DNA of 64,000 nucleotides from positions 744,001-808,000 of the forward strand of contig NZ_CP034179.1 in assembly GCF_003860345.1 (NCBI RefSeq). The letters run 5' to 3'. This document shows positions 34,466 through 43,253 of the stretch, one piece after another. The notes beneath the pieces were generated by a model that was not told the origin of the DNA, made no database searches, and saw only the letters and a list, made by a program, of their open reading frames with translations. The position numbers and the translations under genes are program-made. Each line of letters begins with the position of its first letter. The stretch's first letter is position 1. The DNA is from Caenibius tardaugens NBRC 16725 (GTDB lineage Bacteria; Pseudomonadota; Alphaproteobacteria; Sphingomonadales; Sphingomonadaceae).

Positions 34466-34732
34466 TTGTCCGATACGCCTCCCAATCTGCCGCCCCGCTT
34501 CCTGCGCACGCCGGAAGCCGCGCGGTTTCTCGGCCTCTCCGGCCGGACCCTCGAAAAGCACCGCTATTTCGGGACCGGCCCTGCCTACCGCCGGATCGGC
34601 GGGCGGGTGGTCTATTCGGTCGATGACCTGCGCGCCTGGGCCGACATCGGCATCAAGCACTCGACCTCCGATCCGGGGCAGGACGACCTCATGCCGCGTG
34701 CGGATTCGGCCATCGCTCGGAGCCGGCGATGA
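34466..34732 (+). CDS. AlpA/MerR-like helix-turn-helix protein (RdfS-like)
   Basis: An 88-aa DNA-binding protein with one winged HTH: RFLRTPEAARFLGLSGRTLEKHRYFGTGPAYRRIGGRVVYSVDDLRAWAD. The start is TTG at 34466 with AGGAG seven bases upstream. It heads the transfer-gene operon and overlaps DUF2840 by four bases. In ICEMlSymR7A the comparable excisionase RdfS is under FseA control and starts an operon with traF and the relaxase gene. A similar switch is likely here (inference), although the integrase is a serine recombinase. Confidence 0.78.
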   Translation: MSDTPPNLPPRFLRTPEAARFLGLSGRTLEKHRYFGTGPAYRRIGGRVVYSVDDLRAWADIGIKHSTSDPGQDDLMPRADSAIARSRR

Positions 34733-35235
34733 CCGTCCCACCGTCGCCCATGCGCCACCGCCAGCCGTCCGATGACGGCATGACCCGCGTTGAACTGACC
34801 TGGATCGAGAAGCGGATCGAGCACTGGATCAGGTTCGGCCGCGTCGCGGTGGACGAAATCGTTGATCGCCGCCGCCGCATCGTCCAGTTCCGTCCCGGCG
34901 CGATCTTCGCGTTCGTCCGATGGGCGGCGAACGACTACGGCACGGTCAGCTCGCGCATTGACATCGTGCGCGCGGTCGGCGCGAACGAGCCGTTCACGAC
35001 GCTCCCGTTCGTGCGGCCGGGCGGCGACATCCTGCTCAAGATCGAAGGCTGGCCCAAGGTCAGCCAAGTGCTCGCCGCGATCGACGCTACCGAGGCGGCC
35101 GGCGTCGATCCATGCGACGCCGCGCCCGATCACTGGCGGCATGTCGCCAACCGGATCGCGGCCGGACAGCAGCCGCGCCCCTACACGATTGAGCGTCATC
35201 GCGCCTGGCTTAAGCGCCGGGAGATCGAAGGATGA
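34729..35235 (+). CDS. DUF2840 protein
   Basis: A 168-aa DUF2840 protein (TRVELTWIEKRIEHWIRFG, RIVQFRPGAIFAFVRWAANDYGTVSSRIDIVRAV). The family is confined to proteobacterial conjugative elements and nearly always precedes the TraF peptidase, as here; function is unknown. It overlaps both neighbours by four bases (ATGA), so the three genes are translationally coupled. Confidence 0.87.
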   Translation: MTVPPSPMRHRQPSDDGMTRVELTWIEKRIEHWIRFGRVAVDEIVDRRRRIVQFRPGAIFAFVRWAANDYGTVSSRIDIVRAVGANEPFTTLPFVRPGGDILLKIEGWPKVSQVLAAIDATEAAGVDPCDAAPDHWRHVANRIAAGQQPRPYTIERHRAWLKRREIEG

Positions 35236-35777
35236 CGCGCCGTGGATGGGCCATTGCGACAGCATCCGCCGCGTCGCTGTTCGCCGCGTCGTTCCTCGCC
35301 GTGGCGGTGTTCGACCCGTTCCCGCGCGTCGTCTGGAACGCCAGCGCCAGCGCGCCGATCGGACTATACCGGATCGAGCCGCTGCCCGATCCGCCGCACG
35401 GTGCATTGGTCGCCGTGAAGCCGCCACCAGCGCTGGCGCGATGGCTGGCGGAGCGCGGCTATCTCGGCGAGCGTGTGCCGCTGTTGAAGCATGTCGCGGC
35501 GCGGCCGGGACAGATCGTGTGCCGCATCGACGCGGTGGTAAGCGTCGATGGGCGGCCCGTCGTCGTCGCCCAGCAGCGTGACGGCCGGGGCCGCACGCTG
35601 CCGGTCTGGCAAGGCTGCCGCACGCTGCGCGCCGGTGAGCTGCTGATGCTCAACCCCGACCACGCCGACAGCATGGACGGCCGCTATTTCGGGCCGCTGC
35701 CGGCCTCGACGGTGCTCGGCCGCGCCACGCCGATCCTCACCCGCAACACGCCCGACGCGCCGCTCACCTGGCGCTGA
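35232..35777 (+). CDS. traF: TraF, S26-family peptidase of the conjugation system
   Basis: A 181-aa membrane-anchored serine peptidase related to signal peptidase I. An N-terminal helix is followed by the catalytic Ser in NASASAPIGLY (about 40-45) and Lys in VPLLKHVAARPG (about 85), then the C-terminal NPDHADSMDGRYFGPLP. In IncP-type systems TraF matures and cyclises the pilin TrbC, which is also present here. It overlaps DUF2840 by four bases. Confidence 0.9.
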   Translation: MTRRGWAIATASAASLFAASFLAVAVFDPFPRVVWNASASAPIGLYRIEPLPDPPHGALVAVKPPPALARWLAERGYLGERVPLLKHVAARPGQIVCRIDAVVSVDGRPVVVAQQRDGRGRTLPVWQGCRTLRAGELLMLNPDHADSMDGRYFGPLPASTVLGRATPILTRNTPDAPLTWR

Positions 35778-35813
35778 CCCGCTTTCCCGCCCGCCAACCC
35801 AAAGGAGATTCCC

Positions 35814-36149
35814 ATGCAGATCGGCAGCTTCTTCCGCACCGCCAAAGGCTACGAAGGCATCATCGAGACGGCGACGCTCGACATCCGTATCTCGATCGTT
35901 CCGGCCGAGCAGAGCGACGCCGACAAGGCGCCGGACTGGCGCGTCCATCGCGGCGATGACGGCGAAGGCCCGGAGATCGGCGCCGGCTGGAATGAGACCG
36001 GCGAACGCGCCGGGGATTACGTCTCGCTGCGCATCGACGACCCCGCCTTCGCGCAGCCGCTTCGCGCCGCGCTGTTCCAGAGCACCGCCGACAAGTCGGC
36101 TTGGTCGCTGCGCTGGAACCGTCAGCCGAAGTCGCGCGAGCAGGATTGA
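35814..36149 (+). CDS. DUF736 protein (second copy)
   Basis: A 111-aa DUF736 protein (MQIGSFFRTAKGYEGIIETATLDIRISIVPAE, APDWRVHRG, EIGAGWNETGERAGDYVSLRIDDPAFAQPLRAALF) with an 11-residue extension relative to the copy at 29339-29638. AAAGGAG lies upstream. The two copies are clearly diverged, suggesting separate roles rather than recent duplication. Confidence 0.9.
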   Translation: MQIGSFFRTAKGYEGIIETATLDIRISIVPAEQSDADKAPDWRVHRGDDGEGPEIGAGWNETGERAGDYVSLRIDDPAFAQPLRAALFQSTADKSAWSLRWNRQPKSREQD

Positions 36150-36153
36150 TCCG

Positions 36154-37065
36154 GTGCGCTTCCCCATAATCCCTTTGTTCGCGGGAAAACCGTCTCATCC
36201 CTCCGTCCCGCTCGGTCGCAGGCCGGCCGGCGCGCGCAGCGAAGGTCAAGGGCGGCCAAAGGCCGGCGCTCCGCGCGCACCCTTGAGCGTAGCGAGCACG
36301 CTGGCAGGCTGGCGGCGGAGTGGAGTGGGATCGGCAGTGGCGCCTGCCGTCATGCTGCTGTCCGGCGGCGTCGCGTCTGTCCCGGCGGTGGCGCAGGAAG
36401 TGCCGGCGGCGCGATCGGCGGCCGTCCATCCCTATGCCGGTCATGTCGCCGGGGCCGCGCGGCGGTTCGGCATCCCGGAAGCGTGGATATGGGCGGTGAT
36501 GCGCGTCGAGAGCGGCGGCAATGCCCGCGCCGTATCGCGCGCCGGGGCGATGGGCTTGATGCAGATCATGCCCGCGACCTGGGCGGGGCTTCGCACCCGC
36601 TACGGCCTCGGCTCCGATCCGTTCGACGTGCGCGATAACATCATGGCGGGCGCGGCCTATCTGCGCGAGATGCACGACCGCTACGGCAACGCCAGCGCTA
36701 TGCTGGCGGCCTATAATGCGGGACCGGGCCGCTACGACGACTTCGTGTCGCGCGGCCGTCCGCTGCCGCCCGAGACGGTCGGCTATCTGGCCCAGCTCGC
36801 GCCGATCACGGGCGCATCGAGCGCGGTGGAGGCGGCGACCACTGCTACGCCTGATCCGTTCGCATGGCGTCGTGCAGCGCTGTTCGTCCGCACCGCTAGC
36901 GCCGCTTCGGAAGCTGTCGTCGGGCAGTCGGACGGAGAAGAAGCCGCGTCCGAGCTGCCAACCGACCGGCCGACATCTGGCGGCGTTCGCGCTGCCGATC
37001 CGTCCGCCAATGAGCCGCGCGAAACGCTGTTCGTGTCCCGCGCCCGCGCGGGCCGACCGCAATGA
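36154..37065 (+). CDS. Lytic transglycosylase (VirB1-like)
   Basis: A 303-aa periplasmic peptidoglycan hydrolase that opens the wall for the conjugation channel. A hydrophobic segment near 65-85 may be the signal. The SLT domain (about 90-205) contains the catalytic Glu in VMRVESGGNARAVS, then GLMQIMPATWAGL and ASAMLAAYNAGPGRY. A GTG at 36154, four bases after the DUF736 stop, is the likely start. The C-terminal 90 residues are low-complexity. Confidence 0.88.
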   Translation: MRFPIIPLFAGKPSHPSVPLGRRPAGARSEGQGRPKAGAPRAPLSVASTLAGWRRSGVGSAVAPAVMLLSGGVASVPAVAQEVPAARSAAVHPYAGHVAGAARRFGIPEAWIWAVMRVESGGNARAVSRAGAMGLMQIMPATWAGLRTRYGLGSDPFDVRDNIMAGAAYLREMHDRYGNASAMLAAYNAGPGRYDDFVSRGRPLPPETVGYLAQLAPITGASSAVEAATTATPDPFAWRRAALFVRTASAASEAVVGQSDGEEAASELPTDRPTSGGVRAADPSANEPRETLFVSRARAGRPQ

Positions 37066-37303
37066 TCGGCCTGTCGCCCCCCTCATCCGTCCGAAGCAGT
37101 AAGGGGGCTGGGGAGGAGGAAAACGGCAGGGACAGACGAGGGCAAGATATAAGCCGCACCCCGTGTCGTCGAAAAGCCAAGGCTTTTCCGTGGCTTCACG
37201 CGGGGGCGTCGGTCGGCACGCGTGCCGCGCGGAAGGAAAAAGGCAGCAATATCAATGCGCCGAACGGCACCAAGGGCCGTTTTCGGCGGAAAGCGCCCCG
37301 GCC
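37066..37303. other. Candidate oriT region upstream of the relaxase
   Basis: This 238-bp gap before the relaxase has a perfect hairpin GAAAAGCC-AA-GGCTTTTC (37171-37188). About 15 bases before it is ATAAGCCGCACCCC, which loosely resembles the RSF1010-type nick region (TAAGTGCGCCCT). Relaxase genes are often next to their oriT. The assignment is a guess from position and structure. Confidence 0.35.
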
Positions 37304-39061
37304 GTGAGCGAGGACAGCGAGTTCTGCGTCCGGCCGGGCAAGGCCAAGCGTAGCAAGGCGCAGGGGCGCAATGCGCGCGGTCTGGTGGCTGAGGTGCTGC
37401 GCGTCGCGGCGATCCACAGCAGCGGCAGGCGCACCGGGGGCGGGCCGCGCCGTGGCGGCCAGTCGAGTTTCGGCCGGGGCCGCACGGCGTTCGCGCGCAG
37501 TCGCCTGTTCGGCTCGGGCCGGCGAGTGATGGTCAAGATGCTGCCCGTCACCACGCGCAGTCGAGGCGGGCGGCGCATGGCGCCGCTGTCCGCGCACGTC
37601 GCCTATCTAAAGCGCGAGGGCGTGACCCGCGATGGCTCGCCGACCCGGATGTTCGACGCGGCCGGCGACAACGCAGACGATCGCGCCTTCACTGACCGTT
37701 GCAAGGACGATCGTCATCACTTCCGCATCATTGTATCGCCAGAGGATGCGGCCGAGCTGACGGACCTGCGCGAATACACGCGCGACCTCATGCGCCAAAT
37801 GGAGACGGACCTGGGCACGCGGCTCGATTGGGTCGCGGTCGATCATTGGAACACCGACAATCCGCACGTCCATCTGCTTGTGCGCGGGCAGACCGACCAG
37901 GGTGCCGATCTCGTCATCTCCCGCGACTACATCAGCCACAATCTCCGGTCGCGCGCGCAAGACTTGGCTTTCGCCGAGCTGGGGCCGAAACCCGAACATG
38001 AGGTGCAGCGCGCGCTCGACCGCGAGGTGACGGCAGAACGCTGGACCCGGCTCGATGCCGAGATCCAGCGTTCTGCCGACGAGCTGGGCGTGATCGACCT
38101 GCGCGCCGAGCGGCCCGGCCCGGACGATCCGCGCCTCCGCCGGTTGATGGTCGGCAGGTTGCAGCATCTGGAAACGATGGGCCTCACTGCCGAGGGCGAG
38201 CCCGGCCAATGGGCCGTCGCCGAGGGCGCGCAGGCGAAGCTCCGCGAGTTGGGCGCGCGCGGCGACATCATCCGCACGATCGGCGCGGCGCTCAAGGACC
38301 GCGGGCAGGACCGGTCGCTCGACAGCTACGCGGTCCTCAGCGGCGCGCCCGACAAGCCGATCGCCGGCCGGTTGATCGACAAGGGGTTGCACGACGAGCT
38401 GACCGGCACGGCCTATGCGGTGATCGACGGCACAGACGGCCGCACGCATCATGTTCGGCTCCCCGGCATCGAGGCGCTAGAGCATAGCCCGGCGATCGGC
38501 GGTATCGTCGAGCTGCGCGCAATCGGCAAGCCCGGTGAGCCGAAACCGACCCTGATCCTTGCCACGCGGTCGGACCTCGACCTCACCGCGCAGATCAAGG
38601 CGCCCGGCGCGACGTGGCTCGACCATCGGCTGATCGAGCGCGGCGCGAGCGTCGCGGACAGAGGGTTCGGCGCCGAGGCGCGCCGCGCGATGGACGCGCG
38701 CACCGATCATCTTGTCCGCGAAGGACTGGCGCGCCGCTACGGCGAGCGGACCGTGTTCGAGCGCGGACTGATCGACACGCTGCGCCGCCGCGAGCTGGAC
38801 GCCGTTGGCGCGAAGATCGCCAGCGAAACCGGGCTGGCCTATCGGCCGACGCAGGCCGGCGAGAAGATCGCCGGTGTCGTGCGGCAGCGTCTCGTGCTCG
38901 CCTCCGGCCGCTTCGCCATGATCGACGACGGTCTCGGCTTCCGCCTCGTGCCCTGGGCCAGCGCCCTCGAACAGCAGCTTGGCCGACAAGTCGCGGGCGT
39001 GATCCGCGATGGCGGCGGCCTCGACCTCGCGCTGGGCCGCAAACGCGGCCTCGGTCTGTAA
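37304..39061 (+). CDS. VirD2-like relaxase with DUF3363 domain
   Basis: A 585-aa conjugative relaxase that nicks at oriT and pilots the strand. A basic N-terminus (Arg/Ser/Gly-rich to about 80) precedes the relaxase domain with SAHVAYLKREGVTRDG (candidate active-site tyrosine) and metal motif WNTDNPHVHLLVRG, histidines H188 and H190. The C-terminal DUF3363 region starts near 210. The GTG at 37304 gives the typical VSEDSEF start of this family; the open frame extends 47 codons further upstream. TraG follows 19 bp later. Confidence 0.9.
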   Translation: MSEDSEFCVRPGKAKRSKAQGRNARGLVAEVLRVAAIHSSGRRTGGGPRRGGQSSFGRGRTAFARSRLFGSGRRVMVKMLPVTTRSRGGRRMAPLSAHVAYLKREGVTRDGSPTRMFDAAGDNADDRAFTDRCKDDRHHFRIIVSPEDAAELTDLREYTRDLMRQMETDLGTRLDWVAVDHWNTDNPHVHLLVRGQTDQGADLVISRDYISHNLRSRAQDLAFAELGPKPEHEVQRALDREVTAERWTRLDAEIQRSADELGVIDLRAERPGPDDPRLRRLMVGRLQHLETMGLTAEGEPGQWAVAEGAQAKLRELGARGDIIRTIGAALKDRGQDRSLDSYAVLSGAPDKPIAGRLIDKGLHDELTGTAYAVIDGTDGRTHHVRLPGIEALEHSPAIGGIVELRAIGKPGEPKPTLILATRSDLDLTAQIKAPGATWLDHRLIERGASVADRGFGAEARRAMDARTDHLVREGLARRYGERTVFERGLIDTLRRRELDAVGAKIASETGLAYRPTQAGEKIAGVVRQRLVLASGRFAMIDDGLGFRLVPWASALEQQLGRQVAGVIRDGGGLDLALGRKRGLGL

Positions 39062-39080
39062 CCCCGAAAAGGAGTCCTCA

Positions 39081-41054
39081 ATGTCCGCCACCAAGATTCT
39101 TTGGGGCCAGGTCTTCGCCGTCTTCCTGATCGTGCTCGCCGGGGTGTGGGGTGCGACGCAGTGGACGGCCGCCGCGCTCGCCTATCAGCCCGAGCTGGGG
39201 CCGCCCTGGTTCGCTGCGTTCGGCTGGCGCGTCTATCCGCCCCCGGCCTTCTTCTGGTGGTGGTTCTCGTTCGACGCCTATGCGCCCGCGATCTTCCAGA
39301 CCGGCGCCTTCATCGCCGCGTCGGGCGGCTTCGTGTCGATCGCGGTCGCGATCGGCATGTCGGTGTGGCGGGCGCGCGAATTAAAGAACGCCGAGACCTA
39401 TGGCTCGGCTCGCTGGGCGACCGAGCGGGAGGTGCGCGCAGCCGGGTTGCTAGGGCCGAACGGCGTGGTGCTTGGCAAGCTCGCCGCCGATTATCTGCGC
39501 CACGACGGTCCCGAGCATGTGCTGTGCTTCGCGCCCACGCGCAGCGGCAAGGGCGTCGGCCTTGTCGTGCCGTCACTGCTGACCTGGCCGGCCTCGGCGA
39601 TCGTGCATGACATTAAGGGGGAGAACTGGACGCTGACCGCCGGCTTTCGATCGCGCCACGGCCGGGTGCTGCTGTTCGATCCGACCAACGCGGCGTCCGC
39701 TGCCTACAACCCGCTGCTGGAGGTGCGGCGCGGCCAGTGGGAGGTGCGCGACGTGCAGAATGTCGCCGACGTGCTGGTCGATCCCGAAGGCAGCCTCGAG
39801 CGTCGGAACCACTGGGAGAAGACCTCGCACTCGCTGCTGGTCGGCGCGATCCTCCATGTCCTCTATGCCGAGCCGGACAAGACCTTGGCGGGCGTCGCCG
39901 GGTTCCTGTCCGATCCCGGTCGCACGATCGAGCAGACTCTGGCCGCGATGATGGCGACGCCGCACCTGGGCAAAGCCGGCGTGCATCCTGTCGTTGCTTC
40001 CGCCGCGCGCGAGCTGCTGAACAAGTCCGACAACGAGCGATCGGGCGTGCTCAGCACGGCGATGTCGTTCCTTGGCCTGTATCGCGATCCCGTCGTCGCG
40101 CAGGTCACGCGCGCTTGCCAATGGCGCATATCGGATCTGGTCGAGGGCGATCGGCCGGCAACGCTCTATCTGGTCGTGCCGCCCAGCGACATATCCCGCA
40201 CCAAGCCGCTGATCCGCCTCATCCTCAACCAGATCGGGCGCCGGCTGACCGAGGAGCTGACCCCGAAGGGCAACCGGCATCGGGTGTTGCTGATGCTCGA
40301 CGAGTTTCCCGCGCTCGGCCGGCTCGACTTCTTCGAATCCGCCCTGGCGTTCATGGCCGGCTATGGACTCAAGGCGTTCCTCATCGCGCAGTCTCTCAAC
40401 CAGATCGAAAAGGCTTACGGCCCGAACAACGCGATCCTCGACAACTGCCATGTCCGCGTGAGCTTCGCCACGAACGACGAGCGGACCGCCAAGCGTGTGT
40501 CGGACGCCCTCGGCACCGCGACCGAGATGCGGGCGATGAAGAACTATGCCGGGCACCGGCTGTCGCCGTGGCTGGGGCACTTGATGGTGTCGCGGTCGGA
40601 GACCGCCCGCCAGCTCCTCACGCCGGGTGAGGTGATGCAGCTCCCGCCCGACGACGAGATCGTGATGGTGGCGGGCGTCCACCCGATCCGCGCGAAGAAG
40701 GCGCGCTACTATCAGGACCGGCGGCTGTCCGAGCGGATCATGGCGGCGCCGGCGTCCGTGGCTGCCACGATCCGTCCCGACGATTGGACCGGGCGGCAGG
40801 CGGCCGCCGATCCAAAGCAGGTCGCGCGGATTGTCCGCGATGCGGAAGACGCGGCCAATGCCGGTCTGCGCCGGGAGCCCGAACTGCCCGAGCATGTCGC
40901 CATCGCGCCCGAAACGGCAGCACCGCCAGCCCAGGAGTTCGCCATCGTCGATGACGAACGGGACGACGCGGCGCGGCAGGCGGCCGTGCGGCGCCGGATG
41001 CAGGGACTTGCGCGGCAAGCGTCGCTCGACCCCGGCGACGGCATCGAGCTGTAG
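39081..41054 (+). CDS. traG: Type IV coupling protein TraG/VirD4
   Basis: A 657-aa coupling ATPase that links the relaxase-DNA complex to the channel. Two N-terminal membrane helices (about 8-28 and 70-95) precede the ATPase, with Walker A APTRSGKG near residue 152 and Walker B LLMLDEFPALG near 405. AAGGAG lies seven bases before the ATG at 39081. It is followed nine bases later by an RHH gene, the standard arrangement in this ICE family. Confidence 0.95.
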   Translation: MSATKILWGQVFAVFLIVLAGVWGATQWTAAALAYQPELGPPWFAAFGWRVYPPPAFFWWWFSFDAYAPAIFQTGAFIAASGGFVSIAVAIGMSVWRARELKNAETYGSARWATEREVRAAGLLGPNGVVLGKLAADYLRHDGPEHVLCFAPTRSGKGVGLVVPSLLTWPASAIVHDIKGENWTLTAGFRSRHGRVLLFDPTNAASAAYNPLLEVRRGQWEVRDVQNVADVLVDPEGSLERRNHWEKTSHSLLVGAILHVLYAEPDKTLAGVAGFLSDPGRTIEQTLAAMMATPHLGKAGVHPVVASAARELLNKSDNERSGVLSTAMSFLGLYRDPVVAQVTRACQWRISDLVEGDRPATLYLVVPPSDISRTKPLIRLILNQIGRRLTEELTPKGNRHRVLLMLDEFPALGRLDFFESALAFMAGYGLKAFLIAQSLNQIEKAYGPNNAILDNCHVRVSFATNDERTAKRVSDALGTATEMRAMKNYAGHRLSPWLGHLMVSRSETARQLLTPGEVMQLPPDDEIVMVAGVHPIRAKKARYYQDRRLSERIMAAPASVAATIRPDDWTGRQAAADPKQVARIVRDAEDAANAGLRREPELPEHVAIAPETAAPPAQEFAIVDDERDDAARQAAVRRRMQGLARQASLDPGDGIEL

Positions 41055-41063
41055 GAGGCGATC

Positions 41064-41492
41064 ATGCGGACCCGGCTCAACGTCTATTTCCCGCCCGCGC
41101 TCGCCAAACAGGTTGACGAGCTGGCGATCCGGCGACGCATATCACGCTCGGCGATCGTGGAGGCGGCGGTGGCGTCCTACCTGTCGCCGGACGGCACCGA
41201 CCGGATGGAGGCGGCGTTCGCGCGCCGGCTCGATCGCCTGTCGCGGCAGGTGCAGCGGCTGGAGCGCAATACCGGACTGAGCACCGAGGCACTGAGCCTG
41301 TTCGTCCGTTTCTGGCTGTCCGTGACCCCGCCGCTGCCCGACGAAGATCAGGCAGCGGCGCAGGTCAAAGGTCGTAAACGCTACGAGGGTTTTATCGAGA
41401 CGCTTGGTCGGCGCTTCGCCAGCGGCAAGACCCTCATGGACGAAATACCGGAGGATGTCTGGCCGCGGTCAACATCGCCCGAGTCGGAGTAG
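41064..41492 (+). CDS. Ribbon-helix-helix protein between traG and trbB
   Basis: A 142-aa protein with an N-terminal ribbon-helix-helix (RTRLNVYFPPALAKQVDELAIRRRISRSAIVEAAV) and a predicted coiled region (FARRLDRLSRQVQRLER). Homologues at this place are called CopG-family or conjugal transfer regulators. It probably represses the trb genes or assists relaxosome formation at oriT. A 173-bp gap with no gene separates it from trbB, so a trb promoter may lie there. Confidence 0.82.
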   Translation: MRTRLNVYFPPALAKQVDELAIRRRISRSAIVEAAVASYLSPDGTDRMEAAFARRLDRLSRQVQRLERNTGLSTEALSLFVRFWLSVTPPLPDEDQAAAQVKGRKRYEGFIETLGRRFASGKTLMDEIPEDVWPRSTSPESE

Positions 41493-41665
41493 CAGAAGCG
41501 CGCCGACCTTGATGTAGTCTGCAAGAGACTTCGCCTCCGGCACCGTATCTACCGCCCCCTCTACTACGCCGATAACTAGCTGTTGCGACGCGAGCATTGC
41601 TGCGTCTCTTGATGTGCCCCTGACGCCGGGCGGCGGTTCGCCCGGCCCAATCGAGGGGCCAGTCG

Positions 41666-42652
41666 TTGACCGTCCAGCCAATCCGATCCGAGGCGAAATC
41701 ACGCGGCGCGCGGATGCTGCGCACGGCGCTGGGACCGTCGATCACAGCCTGGCTCGACGACCCCGCCGTCATCGAGGTGATGCTGAACCCGGACGGCCGA
41801 CTTTGGCTCGATCGGCTCGGCGAGGGGATTAGCGATACCGGCGAGATGCTGTCCGCCGCAGACGGCGAACGCATCGTCCGGCTGGTCGCGCACCATGTCG
41901 GTGTCGAGGGTCATGCTCGCAGCCCCCGCGTCTCGGCCGAACTGCCCGAGGGGGGCGAACGGTTCGAGGGATTGCTGCCACCCGTCGTCGCGGCGCCGGC
42001 CTTCGCTATACGCAAGCCCGCCGTCGCCGTATTCACGCTCGACGATTACGCACGCGCCGGGATCATGTCGGCAGTTGAGGCCGAGGCGTTGCGCCACGGC
42101 GTCGAGACCCGCGCCAATATTCTCGTCGCTGGTGGGACCGGCGCGGGCAAGACAACGCTGGTCAACGCGCTGCTCGCCGAGGTGGCAAAGACCGCCGATC
42201 GCATCGTCCTGATCGAAGACACGCGCGAACTGCAATGCGCCGCGCCCAACCTCGTCGCCATGCGCACCAAGGATGGCGTGGTGTCTCTCGCCGAGCTGGT
42301 CCGCTCATCACTGCGCCTGCGTCCCGACCGCATCCCGATCGGCGAGGTGCGCGGTGCCGAGGCGCTCGACCTCATCAAGGCGTGGGGCACCGGCCATCCC
42401 GGCGGGGTCGGCACGATCCACGCCGGCACCGGGCTAGGCGCGCTGCGCCGCATGGAGCAGCTCATCCAGGAGGCCGTCGTCACGGTCCCGCGCGCGCTGA
42501 TCGCCGAGACGATCGACCTGATCGCCGTGCTGGTGCGCGACGCGCACGGGCGTCGGCTGACCGAGCTGGCCCGCGTTGAAGGGCTCGATCCCACGACCGG
42601 CGATTACCGCCTCGCATCCCTTTCCACCACCCAATCGGGAGACCTGCCATGA
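41666..42652 (+). CDS. trbB: TrbB, VirB11-like ATPase
   Basis: A 328-aa traffic ATPase that energises pilus assembly and substrate transfer at the inner membrane. Walker [12 protein letters not shown] near residue 155, the Asp box LIEDTRELQ and the Walker B-His segment [36 protein letters not shown] are visible. The likely start is TTG at 41666 with GAGGGG seven bases before it. It overlaps trbC by four bases. Confidence 0.94.
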   Translation: MTVQPIRSEAKSRGARMLRTALGPSITAWLDDPAVIEVMLNPDGRLWLDRLGEGISDTGEMLSAADGERIVRLVAHHVGVEGHARSPRVSAELPEGGERFEGLLPPVVAAPAFAIRKPAVAVFTLDDYARAGIMSAVEAEALRHGVETRANILVAGGTGAGKTTLVNALLAEVAKTADRIVLIEDTRELQCAAPNLVAMRTKDGVVSLAELVRSSLRLRPDRIPIGEVRGAEALDLIKAWGTGHPGGVGTIHAGTGLGALRRMEQLIQEAVVTVPRALIAETIDLIAVLVRDAHGRRLTELARVEGLDPTTGDYRLASLSTTQSGDLP

Positions 42653-42981
42653 TCCATGCCATTCGGCATGGCGCACGCCGCGCCATGCTTACCACCACCG
42701 CCGGCGTGGTCGCGCTGACCTTCGCCGTTCCGGCCCGTGCCGGTGGATCGTCGATGCCCTGGGAAGCGCCGCTCCAGTCGATCCTCGAAAGCATCGAGGG
42801 GCCGGTGGCGAAGATCGTGGCGGTCATCATCATCATCGTGACCGGCCTGACTTTGGCGTTCGGCGACACCAGCGGCGGGTTCCGCCGGCTGATCCAGATC
42901 GTGTTCGGCCTGTCGATCGCGTTCGCAGCCAGCTCCTTCTTCCTGAGCTTCTTCAGCTTCGGCGGCGGGGCGCTGGTCTGA
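42649..42981 (+). CDS. trbC: TrbC, conjugative pilin
   Basis: A 110-aa VirB2-like prepilin. A signal peptide (to about AHA-like site near ARAGG, residue 32) is followed by two membrane helices (AKIVAVIIIIVTGLTLAFG and IVFGLSIAFAASSFFLSFF). TraF peptidase, also encoded here, would process it. The stop shares one base with the trbD start. Confidence 0.92.
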   Translation: MIHAIRHGARRAMLTTTAGVVALTFAVPARAGGSSMPWEAPLQSILESIEGPVAKIVAVIIIIVTGLTLAFGDTSGGFRRLIQIVFGLSIAFAASSFFLSFFSFGGGALV

Positions 42982-43253
42982 TGCTCGACGTGGCCGAACC
43001 GATCGCGGGTTTCCATGCTCCCGTTCACCGGGCGCTGACCGAGCCGATACTGCTCGGCGGTGCCCCGCGGGCGCTCGCCATCGTCAACGGAACGCTGGCG
43101 GGCGCGATCGGCCTCGGCCTGCGGCTGTGGATCGCAGGCCTGGTCATCTGGGCCATCGGCCACGGGCTGTCCGTCTGGGCCGCCCGCCGCGACCCGCAAT
43201 TCGTGGACGTGGCCCGCCGCCACCTCCGCTTGCCTGTTTGGATGCGGCCATGA
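42981..43253 (+). CDS. trbD: TrbD, VirB3-like membrane protein
   Basis: A 90-aa VirB3-like protein with FHAPVHRALTEPILLGGAPRALAIVNG, the usual TrbD opening, and one or two membrane helices (LAGAIGLGLRLWIAGLVIWAIG). It works with TrbE at the inner-membrane base of the channel. It overlaps trbC by one base and trbE by four. Confidence 0.92.
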   Translation: MLDVAEPIAGFHAPVHRALTEPILLGGAPRALAIVNGTLAGAIGLGLRLWIAGLVIWAIGHGLSVWAARRDPQFVDVARRHLRLPVWMRP

